64,000 bases of DNA from Helicoverpa zea (taxonomy: Eukaryota > Arthropoda > Insecta > Lepidoptera > Noctuidae). Under the pieces are notes generated by a model, which worked only from the letters and a program-made list of their open reading frames with translations, was not told the DNA's origin and made no database searches. Position 1 is the first letter of the stretch; each line of letters starts with the position of its first letter. Of the stretch, positions 1 through 11,484 are shown in pieces. Made by a program: the position numbers and the translations under genes. Where the stretch lies: positions 2,728,001 through 2,792,000 of the forward strand of contig NC_061459.1 in NCBI RefSeq assembly GCF_022581195.2, given 5' to 3'.

Positions 1-289
1 AATCCCATCATAGAAACTATTAAATCAAAATCCAAGCCTACAACTGCTCGACCTATGGATACAGTGAGCTCGTTTTGCGTGAATCGGATTGTCAATAATA
101 ATCAACAAAATGTAGGGTAGCTGTTTGTAACTAATATATCAAGACGACCAACACCTTAGTCTGCCCGTGACCATGGATGCTGTAAAGGATCCGAAACGTC
201 GGGATTAAATAATATTAATATAACGCGATAAAATCCGTAAAAGTAGTTTTATTTAAATGTCTAATATTCGCGTAAGTGTCAGAAACCAA
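1..289 (+). mobile_element. 3' end of a Penelope-like retroelement (cut by window edge)
   Basis: This stretch is nearly identical to 11182-11470, the 3' end of the Penelope-like element described at 10372-11471. It holds the last codons of the GIY-YIG endonuclease reading frame, ending at a TAG at 118-120, then about 170 bp of 3' untranslated sequence with the same terminal bases. The rest of the copy lies outside the window to the left. Similarity to the second copy stops around 285-290. Confidence 0.8.
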
Positions 290-1070
290 TGTTTATGTTT
301 ATGTTTTTAATATAGTACGAGCAAGTTATTTATTGCGGGCACACAATATAGACATAAATTTCGTGTTGACAGAGCCATTAACTGGTACTCTCACCACACA
401 TCGACTCCTGAGATGGCAAGTTGGCTAACAAGTGCCTTGTAACGTCCTTTGATTTAGTTCCTAGTGTTGTTATTCAGGATTTACGAGACCTTTGCAAATA
501 ATGAATATTAAGTGCAGTGGGTTTTATGGTGGATCTATTTTTAATGGTTTTTGTAGAAATAATGGTAAGTCTGTTTGTGTTGTTATGTCATACCTTTATT
601 TTATTTTTTGCTTCATCCACATTCGTGCGTCTAACTTGACACTAACGAACTTCAGGCCCTTTTCATATTTTCTTCTTTATGTCGTCTTATTCTGCATTCA
701 TCGTTATGCTGAAACTTGTAAAAAGGTGTCCCTAGCTTTGATAAGAACTAACCAATCCATATTTTAAACGCACTCAGCTCAGCCAATGCTAAAATGTAGA
801 ATAATTTCTCCGATCCATTTAGTAGCTCCTACATAACAATAAATAACCAAAACCAATTTCTCAATAAATATTTTTTGTAAAATAAAGCAATATCACACAA
901 GAGCAGTTATTACCATACCAAATAAAACGTATATCACAGGCTTATGTAGATATGTCCGCAATCTCGGCATATTTGTCATTTGGCGATTCTCCAAGATGTC
1001 TCTTGGAATGCTCTTTGTATTTGCTCATGTTTGTCTGTACGTGTGTCCGTTTGTATCCATGGAGAACAAA
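290..1070. other. No recognised feature
   Basis: AT-rich sequence with only short chance ORFs. I see no splice-bounded coding segment, RNA gene or repeat structure I can name. Confidence 0.5.
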
Positions 1071-1385
1071 ATGAAGAGCGGAGATGTCATAACGCAAAAT
1101 CTCCTAAGAAAGTAGCGCACCAAAATGCAGGTGTTCGGACGACGAGGAACGATACTAGCGCCTCCCTTACACGCCTTCTATGGAACCCATCCATTATTTC
1201 CAAAATAAGATTACCAATCAATCAACACCAATCTTTGACAGTTTGGTTTTGATTTGCAAAGACACACAAACGCCTCGTTAATTCTAGCAACTGATCATAC
1301 TTACCGTACCTTGCTTGACCTACAAGAAGGCGCCTGACCTACCTTCCTTACGGCATCTTCGGTCATATCTCCTTCCTCCATGGTC
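1071..1385. repeat. Dispersed fold-back repeat, copy 1
   Basis: Shares ordered blocks with 7550-7860 and, inverted, with 25330-25635: a 'gaggaacg' block, an 'aacgcctcgtta' block and a 'gcgcctgacctacct' block. In the better-preserved copy 2 the two ends carry the inverted word GCGGAG(A/G)TGCCATA, suggesting a non-autonomous DNA element. Three copies in this window indicate a dispersed family. The superfamily cannot be told from the sequence, and boundaries are approximate. Confidence 0.55.
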
Positions 1386-1852
1386 GTACTCCACTGGACG
1401 AGTCTGGAGGTGAAGAAGTGATAGCCAAGAGTTATGTGGCAATATTTTATTTGGTACTGAATTAATGGGACAACAAATATTGGGTATTATCTTCTCTGTA
1501 TTATGTCATTCGTTGTTAATGCTACTTTTTTTGTTTCAGTAAATGGCTTTGTAGAGCCTATTCGGTTTTTTTCCTATCTTTTAATTTGTAGTCAACACAT
1601 ATGCTATGATAACAATACACAAAAAATGGGGCCCTCTAATCGTTGTACAAACATTCTAAAATTGTTTGTTCCTTTATCTAAATTGTCTATGTAAGTAGAC
1701 GGAATAGTTGTTTAAATAGGTGTTCTAACATTTAAAAACATATGGCGTGATCTATTAAATTAACATGATGCTGGCTAGTCACGTTTTTATGAAGAATATT
1801 ATCATATCCATAATTACAAAAATAGTGACAGTCTTACCAACGGAAATTTGGA
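1386..1852. other. No recognised feature
   Basis: AT-rich sequence without a supportable gene. A short open frame at 1503-1694 shows no recognisable domain and no splice context. Confidence 0.45.
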
Positions 1853-1975
1853 TTTGCACGGGTAACTGGGTTGAGGAGGTCAGATAGGTAGCCGCTCCTT
1901 TAAAAAACACTGATACTCAGCTACATCCAGTTAGACTGGAAGCCGAACCTAACGTCTCCAATATAGTTGGGAAGA
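1853..1975 (+). repeat. Dispersed lepidopteran repeat fragment (family A, copy 1)
   Basis: Contains the words 'ttgaggaggtcagatagg', 'cactgatactcagct' and 'agactggaagcc', which recur in the same order at 9670-9786 and in reverse complement at 2867-3066. This is a dispersed repeat fragment. The class is not determined; similar fragments are abundant in moth genomes (general knowledge). Confidence 0.6.
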
Positions 1976-2866
1976 GGCTACGCAGAATAATAACAGAATA
2001 AAATCATGTTGTGTCTTGATTTTCTACAAAAAGGACATTTACCTACATGGTATAATAGTATAATGGGCAGACATTTTACTATCTTAATCACTAAAAACAT
2101 AAAAATCCCCTCTATGCATCCCATACCCGTATCAAAAACATGTTTAAACAAACTCAAGGAGAAAGTTATCCCATATAATTTAGTTAATTGCACCACCGGG
2201 CTGCATTAATGGGGCCTAATGAAATAATTGCCAGTATCCGTCGATCGGCCATGTGACGAGCGCCCGTGACGATGCTATCACTAACACTGTTGTTACTGTG
2301 TAAACTATAAACGAATTGAAAGTTAAGATAACAGAGTTTGTTGTAATTGAAATGGCGGAATTTCTACGTACGTACTCTCTTTTGCTGCATACGTGAAACA
2401 TAAATAGAATTATTTTGAAAAATCTCTTGTTCATAAAGTAATTTCAAATATAATTGCCATAATTTGAATATGCATTTTATATGTAAGATTCGGTATAAAG
2501 ACATCTTGGCCAACCCAGCAGGACCAGTAAAATTTTCCTTTTTCTCTTACCATATCTTTGAAAGAATTCACTCAACATTTTCACAATTACTTATAAAAAG
2601 ATTCTCAACACACACTACAAAACCTAAATCAAATAAATCACAACTAGGTAATAACGACAGCAACTGCAACATTCGTTGATATCCCACAGATTTTCGTCAT
2701 GCATCCGTCTATAGAAATACAAGTCCCAACGCACAAGCTTGCAGATGAAAAAACAATAGAAATCAGCTGTTGCGAGACTGTCCTACTTGGTAACATACGC
2801 AACTTAAGTACCTGCCTGTATGGTACAGATTACCCAAGCTCCTATGGAGATTGCTGGCTTAGTAGA
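1976..2866. other. No recognised feature
   Basis: Overlapping short open frames occur on both strands (1978-2434, 2464-2679), but none has a recognisable motif or plausible splice sites. AT-rich non-coding sequence is the simplest reading. Confidence 0.4.
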
Positions 2867-3066
2867 TCATCATCCTCCGAGCCTTTTTCCCAATCATGTT
2901 GGGGTCGGCTTCCAGTCTAACCGGATTCAGCTGAGTACCAGTGCTTTACAAGAAGCAACTGCCTATCTGACCTCCTCAACCCAGTTACCCGGGCAACCCG
3001 ATACCCCTTGGTTAGACTGGTGTCAGACTTACTGGCTTCTGACTACCCGTAACGACTGCCAAGGAT
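2867..3066 (-). repeat. Dispersed lepidopteran repeat fragment (family A, inverted copy)
   Basis: Reverse complement of the family A repeat at 1853 and 9670: 'ggtcggcttccagtct', 'gagtaccagtgcttta' and 'tatctgacctcctcaa' are the inverted words. It runs further than the other copies, into a region containing 'gttagactggtgtcagactta'-like sequence. Confidence 0.6.
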
Positions 3067-6000
3067 GACTCAAATACATGACAGCCGGGACCTACAGTTT
3101 AACGTGCCATCCGAAACACAGTCAATGGTGTCTAAGATATACTTAGAAAGTACATGCTGCCTTAGTAGATATCTAGATGTTAAGCCTATTCCCTTCAGAA
3201 GGCCTAGGCCCTTCAGAATAAGTAACGTTCAAATAAAAATATAAAATATAATTAGTAAATAAACCGAATGTAACTACGGATTTGCATTCATATTTCTCGA
3301 GATCAGATTCAGAATAATCGTCGGATATCATATTTAAACATGTTGTAATTGTAAAACATTTGTGTTAGCACCCGTAATAGAGACTGATCAATACCGTAAG
3401 TAAAAGGTGTCCCGTATCTCGTGTATTGCTATCTATTCTACATTAACGAGCTAGAGAATATCTGAGGACACACCCGACCCTATGGCTTCGATGTCGATAT
3501 TTTATATTCGAACAGTATTTTCCTAACTGTTATCGTTATTTTACCAAATTATATCCTTATTCTTATATAGATCAAGATTCAACAAACCGATGTCTACTCA
3601 AGCGATTTCCATTCGTGATTACTCCTAGCCCTGTATGAGTACCTATAATATTTTTATATGTTGGACGTTTGAAGTTCAGTCGGGCGCCCAGTGGGCACAG
3701 CTCACAAATCACGACTAATCTAAGGACACATCACGACCAGTGCATCACTATTATCATCTCACTCGATTCTCACGCAATACAAGAATAGTCTACCTATATT
3801 TATCTTGTAGTGCCCAAAAAGGATAGAGGTGAGAAGAGGTCGGTATCAAAATAAACAATCGTAACCTTCAGTATTAGATAGAAAACTTCTTGAGAGATAT
3901 AAATGTTCAAAAAGTGTCCCTTTTTGAATATTGTACGTACATTCACTTACAATCTTCTACTGTCATTATTTTTTCGTTAACTCTGTACCACCTGTAATTT
4001 ACAGTGTCACCACGTTTAGTGCCTTTGTTGAAGCTATCACTAGTTCCACCGACACCTAAAAAAGCCACAGGAATGAAAACAGCCGTTCTCTAGAAAATAA
4101 ATCTGCAAATTCTAATAAAACTTTGTTACGAAACTCTCCAAAGATAAAGGTGTCAAGAAACAATAATAAAGTTATATTTCTCGAACTTCGTCTAATAATA
4201 AATCATATCAAATAACCACTTAAACAATCCGAAGTTACAACAGGACTATACGGTATCATTTATTCGATCTTTTATCACTTTATTTTAATTAACGTTGTAA
4301 AAGTTGTCAAGTTCTACACAAACTATAGATATATTCAATTGCAGTGTCTTTACCAAGAATAGTGAGGTTTCTTTGAAATGTCCTTTGAAATCTCGTTCCG
4401 AGAAATCCAAGATGCAACTTGAAAATTACTCATTCAAGTCCCCCTTTGTCAGTTAATTAATTAAAGTGTTGTACTTTAATTAGCCTGTGATGTTAACAAA
4501 CAACGTTATTAGGAAATGCTCATTATGTAAACTGTGAACTACATAGATAGGAAACATGTTTGTGGGTTTAAGAGTATCATTGTGCAAATGACAGTTAATT
4601 TTGTAAGTTTAATTAATAAGCGAGCTGAAGAGTAGCTTGCTGGTTAAAATTGTTGATTATTCGCTCAGGCATTCATACCTAGATACATCCCTCTTCACAG
4701 GCATCTCTTTCTATCAATATCGATACAGAATGTATGTCCAGGCTTTTCAATTTAGAGTCTTAAGGTCATGAGAACTCCAAATTACTGTTCACCCATCATG
4801 TAAACCAATTCATCTTCCCCACAAAGCGACAACAGCACCAAAAGTAGGCACGCAATAAACAATTCGAGTGAGTACCTATCCGATAGTAGTTCTGTCGAGC
4901 AATGCATTGTGCGCTCGCGGCGTTACCGAGTCCTCGTTTGTTTCACCGCGGTGCGCGAGCGCATCTTACTGAAATTGTCCTTCTTGTCACGATGCTACTT
5001 CCTGGTGAAGATTTGTTGGCTTTTATTTTTGATCCAGAAGACGTATGGTGGTAATTTGTTTGTGAAGTACTTGTAAGTGGACGGGAATGTTGACTTTTAT
5101 CTGGTGTTATGTTTCTTGTATGGCGCCGTTTATTTATAACTTATTATTGAAATAGAAACATGTATTTGACACTTCATTAAATCAATAATAAAAAGTGTTA
5201 ATTGACCTGTAAATAAAAACGACGTATTTCCAAATCAGACTATACTACTATCGTCGAATCTAAACACTCTAAACGGCGCCTACAAATTAATTATTCAATT
5301 AATTATCCAGTAGGTCTGGTCATCGGAATAGTGTTCCATACAAGGCGTTGCAGATAACACAATCTATTTGAATCTATAACCTGAATAAGTATGGCCGCCA
5401 TTTGTCTATGGTAATTTGTGGTCTTTGACTTAAAAGGTCTTCTTTAGCTCGTGTCGGATGAACTAAGGTCGTAAAAATTTAGCACAAGGCTTAAAGACAC
5501 ATGGGTACTCCATATTGCGGGTCTTGTCATTTAACTTTGCTAACCTGAACATTTCGCGCATTTTGGTTTTGTAAGTAGCCAACTTCGGACACGCAAAAGC
5601 TACTGTACAAGATGTGTGGCCTACATAGCGAAAGACTACATGTTGTTTTCCCAACAAAATACTTTTGTAAATCAACTCCACTGCTTTTGGAATATAGAGA
5701 AAACAAGGCAAAAACAATAGCTAAAAATAATATATTTATCTCGTATCTGATGGGTTGCATCTTTGCAATCTTGTCCATGTGCAGCTAAGATTATCATATC
5801 GTAAATATATCAACAGGTTTTCCTGTTAACATCATGTTAAGGTGATATTGATATCGATTAAATCGATAAAAAGAATTCAGTGTAAATTGTGTCCTGCTGA
5901 TTCAGGCAGGAAAAACGCTAAAATATTACTAAGACGCATAGTTTAAAAATATTTAAAATAAAATAAATGGTTAACAAACTAGGTACTTCTACCACCACAG

Positions 6001-6554
6001 TATCATAAAATAAACACTTATGTTTCAAATATTTTTTTACTCATCACGTAAACGCCTCGTGCCCTGAAATTCCCATCTCTCCCAATAAAATGAGAAAAAT
6101 CCAAACAGTTGACAACATTAGGGCTACTCTGTCTTTCCACCACAGTAACATGTTTCAAATACCACTCTATCTATAACGATGAAATATCGCCAATAATTCC
6201 TATCGTTACTTCAATGTGCAATCTCACAGTATTTATGCTATAAATATTTCCTCATTATCATGCAGATCTGGTAAGAAAAACTGCCTCCAATCGTGTACCT
6301 TCCCACGCGAGTCGGAATTAATTGAGGGAAAATGATTACTTAATAGCATCGTAGGCGATTCACTGGTTGCAATCCATATGGTGTTGTTGTTGCGAAATTT
6401 TCGTGTCTTTCGATGATATGTAAGTATGTCCTATTTGTAAGGCACAATTCATATTATAAATGCTCCAAAGAATATCACATGTCATACAGAGTTGAACATA
6501 CTTATACATATTTTACCCCAAGTTGTATCGCTTAAATTAATATTAACTACTTTT
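3067..6554. other. Gene-free AT-rich region with one CpG-rich patch
   Basis: No coding exon, RNA gene or named repeat was recognised. The only compositional break is a short CpG-rich segment near 4890-4960. Two overlapping minus-strand open frames at 5463-5778 show no family signature. The region could be intergenic or an upstream intron of the SHANK gene. Confidence 0.4.
4890..4965. other. CpG-rich patch, possible promoter or first exon
   Basis: A cluster of CG dinucleotides (words such as 'gtgcgctcgcggcgttaccg' and 'gcgcgagcgc') in an otherwise AT-rich region. In insects such patches often mark promoters or 5' untranslated exons, and the missing SHANK 5' exons make this worth noting. No TATA box, start codon context or splice donor is clear enough to call a gene. 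Confidence 0.2.
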
Positions 6555-6640
6555 GATAGATCTCAGTGGCGTGCACTTGGAGAGGCCTATGTCCAGCAGT
6601 GGACTGCGATAGGCTGATGATGATGATGATGATGATGACT
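6555..6640 (+). repeat. SINE 3' end with (GAT)n tail
   Basis: The segment reads 'gaggcctatgtccagcagtg' followed by 'gcgataggctgatgatgatg' and a GAT run. The 'cccagcagtgggac...ataggctg' ending is shared with 16345-16425, 32810-32895 and 51886-52010 and is characteristic of tRNA-derived SINEs of noctuid moths (family recognised from general knowledge). Only the 3' part is visible here. Confidence 0.6.
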
Positions 6641-7549
6641 TTTGATAATATGTACCTACTCATCTTTAGATAGTACTGCATTAATATACACCTCTGTATC
6701 TTCTCTCATAGGTGTATTCTACAAAATTTGCAATTTCTCACAAACAAAATGTCACAAACATCGAGTTAAGATCCTAAACTAAAGTCCTGATAAACATCTA
6801 GACAGTTTATTAATATAACCGTATACAAGGCAGGATAATCTCGGTAAAATTTATACTCTTCGATGGACAAACAGTAAAGCATTGTTATTTAATTATATGT
6901 GCATAAATTAACATTCCGTTCAAAGTTAATTCTGTTATACGATTAGCTGCAGATAAGGGGGCGTGGTACAATGGAAAGAGTCAGCAATTTACATGAAATT
7001 ATGACGAAACAAGGTCGTAAGGCGTGCTTTACTATCCTTATACCTAACTATTGTTTTTCTGTTATTTCTTATTGTGTATCTTTGCGTCTTTTTGTTTGTG
7101 CTGACTAAATGTTTTATCATCTATCTATCTGTATGCGATGATCGTTCAAGAACAGGGTGTTTTTCACTTCAAACAGACTTCTAGGTATACCACAAATGCT
7201 TAAACTATTGCTCTGTCAGTTTCTTAGAAGTTAAATTGAATATTCATCACAACTACCTATGTAATAGGTACGGTGAGAATTCATTTTTGTAGAAGTAAAA
7301 ATTACTTTTACGGTCCCAATACGACATTTTAAACCAAACGTACAGAAAGATAGCTGTTACATAAATACTCTGCCATTATTATAGTACAAGTACACAAACC
7401 ACCCACGATATACTGCACTATATTTACACCCGTCACTACTCAACCATACAGGCTTGTCGCTCATAACTTGCATCCATACATGCAACGAACATTAGTTGGT
7501 TTCAGCGCAATTTATTATTAACATCCAACGTCTGCCTGTCCGGTGTATG
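6641..7549. other. No recognised feature
   Basis: AT-rich non-coding sequence; no gene, RNA or clear repeat seen. Confidence 0.45.
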
Positions 7550-7860
7550 AACGTCATGGACAACAAAATGACTAGCGGAGGTGCCATATCGGAAAATCTC
7601 CTAAGAAAATAACGCGCTAAAATGCCGGTCTGCCTGGGACGAGGAACGTTACTGTCTTCGCCCTTATTCGCGTTATTTGGACCCAACCGATTTTTTGTAA
7701 TACCAAAAATCGTGGACAGATGGCTCAAATTACCCAAACGCCTCGTTAGTTCACTCGCAACTGATCGTTTTGGTCATGACCACCGTACGAATTTGACCTA
7801 GAAGAAGACGCCTGATCTACCTGCATTATGGCATCTCCGCTCTTTCCTTACTCCGTGATG
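7550..7860. repeat. Dispersed fold-back repeat, copy 2
   Basis: Best-preserved copy of the family also at 1071 and 25330. The left end carries 'gcggaggtgccatatcgg' and the right end 'tatggcatctccgctc', which are inverted relative to each other, giving an imperfect fold-back. No coding capacity was recognised; the minus-strand frame at 7492-7737 is a by-product of the repeat. Confidence 0.6.
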
Positions 7861-9325
7861 AACATCCATTTGTCATACACCGATGCATGCTCACTTGTAC
7901 AATACTAATCACTGTTTGACGCTATTATATGATTCGATTATGTGGCGAGAATGGCCAATCGATTCTGTATTCGATTTGTCATTTGTTTTGGAAATAATGG
8001 CAGGATTTGATGGGTTATGAAATGAATCGAATGGATGAATATCGATATTAATTGTACTATGTTATATTGCCAGAATACAGTACCCACTGTGATATATTAT
8101 TATATTTTCCGCGTCAACTGACATAGGTAGATACCTCTTTGGAGTCTTTACGTCTAGAACATTTCATTATAAAGATAATTCAGTGGGTTTCCTAAAAACA
8201 CCTTGCTTTCGTTTATGAATGAACATCAGGTTCACATTAGTAAGGCATGCTATGCCATGCCGCAGCCTATTCCTAGCATCATCATATTTTATGTCGTATC
8301 ATTCTGCAAATTCGGTTTGTTCGTAATAGGACCACAATAGGACACATTACTTTATACATCCTACCCCAAACACACTCCATAAAACAAAGAACTTAAATGA
8401 AAGCTGAAGCTGTATAATTTGCCTAGTATGCATGGTGGTCGATAGTAATAGCGTAATGGCACAAAGCCCTGAGGTGTGCACTGACTGACCATCTCGGCTA
8501 TCTGACTGACATGAGCGCGTGACAACGGGGTACAGGGGTGTAGGGGAACTGGATGTGGTAAGGTCAAAGGAATGACGACGGAAATGCAATAGTATTTGAA
8601 GTGGAAACTCAAATCGTTCATAAAATATCGAAATACTTGTGTGTTTTTGTCAATAGTATACACCAACGAAGAATACGCGAAAATTGAAAATGAAAACGTT
8701 AAACGGTTGAAAAAAATTATAGAAATGCAGGGTAAGAAGTAAGTAAATATTGTTTGATAAATTCTTTATTTAATGTGCACACTGTTTGCACTGAAAAAGA
8801 AAATATGCTGCTATAAAATTAATGTCAATACCGGCTATCTGTCAATAAGTCTGAGTATCTTTATTTGTTTAGACATTATAGAACATGGGATTATTAATAT
8901 CAGGACTGTGTAAATATCTTGCTCAAATATTAGCTTGAAAAAAATATTCGTACCTTGTTTTATCATATTTGTTTTAAATGCATGTGGAACTAAATGATAC
9001 TGTTATTTTATCTATGTTATGACAGTACCATTTAGGTATATAATGCATTCAGTACACATTACCTACTTCTAAAACTAAATAACATTACCTCTAATCGATA
9101 ACGCACCCGGTTAAAATGACCAAAAACCATCACAAAACAAAACCACAAACTATCATACAATACATTTACCTATGTCATTACTATCAGTACATGTACTAAC
9201 CACATCCAGTGTACATAGGTCGATGTACACAAATCGTCCTCAGGGCCCGATTATCATTTATTACCACGGTTCCATGCATCGCCATTACTCGTGCCGATAC
9301 GCCGAGAAATTATTCTTTTCGTGGT
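7861..9325. other. No recognised feature
   Basis: AT-rich sequence. Two overlapping minus-strand frames at 8347-8666 have no recognisable domain and no conserved splice context. Confidence 0.4.
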
Positions 9326-9640
9326 AATTTCCATAGCAGCACTATAATTGATATTTGCGTGAAATTTTTGCATTTTTCTGATAGTTTGAAGACTTGGTTT
9401 TTGTCGTTTTAATGATAGTGTTACAGTAGTGGCGATGGCTTTGAGTGATGAGAGGGATTAATTTTGTAATAATTGTGTAATCGTGTAAAATTTCCATAGC
9501 AGCACTCTAATAATAATTGATATTCGCGTGAAATTTTTGCATTTTTCTGCTAGGTTGAAGTCTGGGTTTTTGTCGTTTTAATAATAGGGGTTGTAGCGGC
9601 GAAGGATTTGAGTGATGAGAGGGATTAATTTTTGTCTTGG
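9326..9640 (+). repeat. Tandem duplication, unit about 163 bp, two copies
   Basis: The segment starting 'aatttccatagcagcact' at 9326 recurs at 9489. Both copies continue through 'cgtgaaatttttgcattttt', a 'ggtttttgtcgttttaat' block and 'gagtgatgagagggattaat'. The copies differ by scattered substitutions and small indels, so the duplication is not very recent. Non-coding. Confidence 0.8.
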
Positions 9641-9669
9641 GTAAAATTATTTAGACAGGAATGGATATG

Positions 9670-9786
9670 CCAGTGTAACTATGTTGAGGAGGTCAGATAG
9701 GCAGTTGCTCCTTGTAAAACACTGGTGCTCAACTGCGTCCGGTGATACTGGAAGCCAGCCCCAACATTGTTGGGAAAAGGCTCGGG
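9670..9786 (+). repeat. Dispersed lepidopteran repeat fragment (family A, copy 3)
   Basis: Same ordered words as 1853-1975: 'ttgaggaggtcagatagg', 'aaaacactggtgctcaact', 'actggaagccagcccc' and 'gttgggaaaaggctcgg'. A direct-orientation copy of the family also seen inverted at 2867-3066. Confidence 0.6.
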
Positions 9787-9789
9787 AGA

Positions 9790-10358
9790 TGATGTTAGAT
9801 ATCGTAACACTATGCAAATCGTATCTATACGTATAATATCTTGTCAGCCATTTTTATCCATTGAGAATAAGTCCTAGATATTTTGTAATTATAACTAAAA
9901 TCAACTTAATCAATTACATGTGCCGAAAAGTATCCGACAGTAGCTAATATGACTTTCTAAAAGTAATTTCACAATTTAACGGTTGCCATTTTTTTACACT
10001 AAATCCCATAGAATTACGCTATTGAGAGTTTGCAATACTTTTAAATATTATGAAAGATTGGTGGCTGCACTGTTCTTATTGAAAGATCTTTATACTCACC
10101 CTCCGTCTAAGTTCATGAAATACCTTTTCTACCACAAGAAGATAATATTCGTAGTTATGATAAATTCTCATGTCACGTACTAAATGACATCACTTGACTT
10201 CCCTTTTGAACAACTTGAAAGCTCATTAAGAAAACAACTGTTACACGACTTAACCAATTAATAAAAGTGCGCATCATTAAGCTTTAATTTAAGTAAATTA
10301 CTAAGTAATTAATTTAAAAAATGATACTTAGATTAAGTTTGTGCGGAGACAAAATGGC
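9790..10358. other. No recognised feature
   Basis: AT-rich non-coding sequence immediately left of the Penelope-like insertion. Confidence 0.45.
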
Positions 10359-10371
10359 AGTGGCAATTTAT
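10359..10371 (+). repeat. Left target-site duplication of Penelope-like element
   Basis: The 13-bp word AGTGGCAATTTAT here is repeated exactly at 11472-11484, immediately outside the other end of the element. Confidence 0.8.
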
Positions 10372-11471
10372 TTAAATAAAACTACTTTTACGGATTTTAT
10401 CGCGTTATATTAATATTATTTAATCCCGACGTTTCGGATCCTTTACAGCATCCATGGTCACGGGCAGACTAAGGTGTTGGTCGTCTTGATATATTAGTTA
10501 CAAACAGCTACCCTACATTTTGTTGATTATTATTGACAATCCGATTCACGCAAAACGAGCTCACTGTATCCATAGGTCGAGCAGTTGTAGGCTTGGATTT
10601 TGATTTAATAGTTTCTATGATGGGATTCCAAGCAGGTGGTATGCACCAGCCATCTTCTCTATTGAAATTTGGATGTTTTTTAATTTCAATAGCCTCGCGA
10701 ATCATCCTAGGTAGGAATCGGTTTTCTCTTGCAAGGACTTGTGGTTGCTGTTCTTCCATACATAAGAGGAGTCACAGACAAGATTGGCTACATCTTGAAG
10801 CGAGCTTCAATCAAAACCTACTTCAAGCCGCTGAAGAAGATCAGTCAATTCTTACCACCTGTCAAGTGTCACATACCTCTACAAGATGCGGGTGTATACA
10901 AGCTTGAATGTGATTGTGGTCTCTCTTACATAGGCCAAACTAAAAGAAGCATAGGGACCCGCGTAAAAGAACACATCGCCGATGTCAAACACCGCCGTTC
11001 CAGACAGTCAGCAGTTTGTGAACACACACTAGACAAGGCCCAGCATTACATCAGATTTGATAAACCACAAGTCCTTGCAAGAGAAAACCGATTCCTACCT
11101 AGGATGATTCGCGAGGCTATTGAAATTAAAAAACATCCAAATTTCAATAGAGAAGATGGCTGGTGCATACCACCTGCTTGGAATCCCATCATAGAAACTA
11201 TTAAATCAAAATCCAAGCCTACAACTGCTCGACCTATGGATACAGTGAGCTCGTTTTGCGTGAATCGGATTGTCAATAATAATCAACAAAATGTAGGGTA
11301 GCTGTTTGTAACTAATATATCAAGACGACCAACACCTTAGTCTGCCCGTGACCATGGATGCTGTAAAGGATCCGAAACGTCGGGATTAAATAATATTAAT
11401 ATAACGCGATAAAATCCGTAAAAGTAGTTTTATTTAAATGTCTAATATTCGCGTAAGTGTCAGAAATCAAT
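10372..11471 (+). mobile_element. 5'-truncated Penelope-like retroelement with inverted 5' copy
   Basis: The insertion lies between 13-bp direct repeats (10359-10371 and 11472-11484). Its left part (10372 to about 10744) is an inverted copy of its own 3' end (11066 to about 11440); the right part (about 10745-11471) is in direct orientation and carries the coding frame. Head-to-head partial copies of this sort are typical of Penelope-like elements. The visible protein has the downstream part of the polyprotein and a GIY-YIG endonuclease; the main reverse transcriptase domain is absent, so the copy cannot be autonomous. Confidence 0.85.
10745..11301 (+). pseudogene. Penelope-like polyprotein C-terminal part with GIY-YIG endonuclease
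   Basis: The open frame runs from the inverted-repeat junction to a TAG at 11299-11301. The N-terminal third (VLPYIRGVTDKIGYILK) resembles the segment between reverse transcriptase and endonuclease in Penelope-like elements. A GIY-YIG nuclease follows: GVYKLECDCGLSYIGQTKRS carries the GVY and YIG signatures and the Cys pair, and an RVKEH motif, later Cys/His residues and the conserved NR/E region follow. The domain nicks target DNA to prime reverse transcription. The frame is intact but lacks the reverse transcriptase core, so it is a truncated copy. An upstream Met at 10729 lies in the inverted repeat and is not a genuine start. The same C-terminus is found at 1-120. Confidence 0.85.
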
Positions 11472-11484
11472 AGTGGCAATTTAT
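11472..11484 (+). repeat. Right target-site duplication of Penelope-like element
   Basis: Exact 13-bp repeat of 10359-10371, directly after the element's 3' end. Confidence 0.8.

Noticed and set aside
5463..5778. Two overlapping minus-strand frames, one with a hydrophobic N-terminal stretch resembling a signal peptide
   Set aside because: Two frames open over the same bases in AT-rich sequence, no family match from memory, no splice or promoter support.
8347..8666. Minus-strand 80 and 101 codon frames
   Set aside because: Overlapping, low complexity, no domain or splice context.
10533..10907. Plus-strand 124-codon frame
   Set aside because: It reads the inverted copy of the Penelope-like element backwards; no domain is present.
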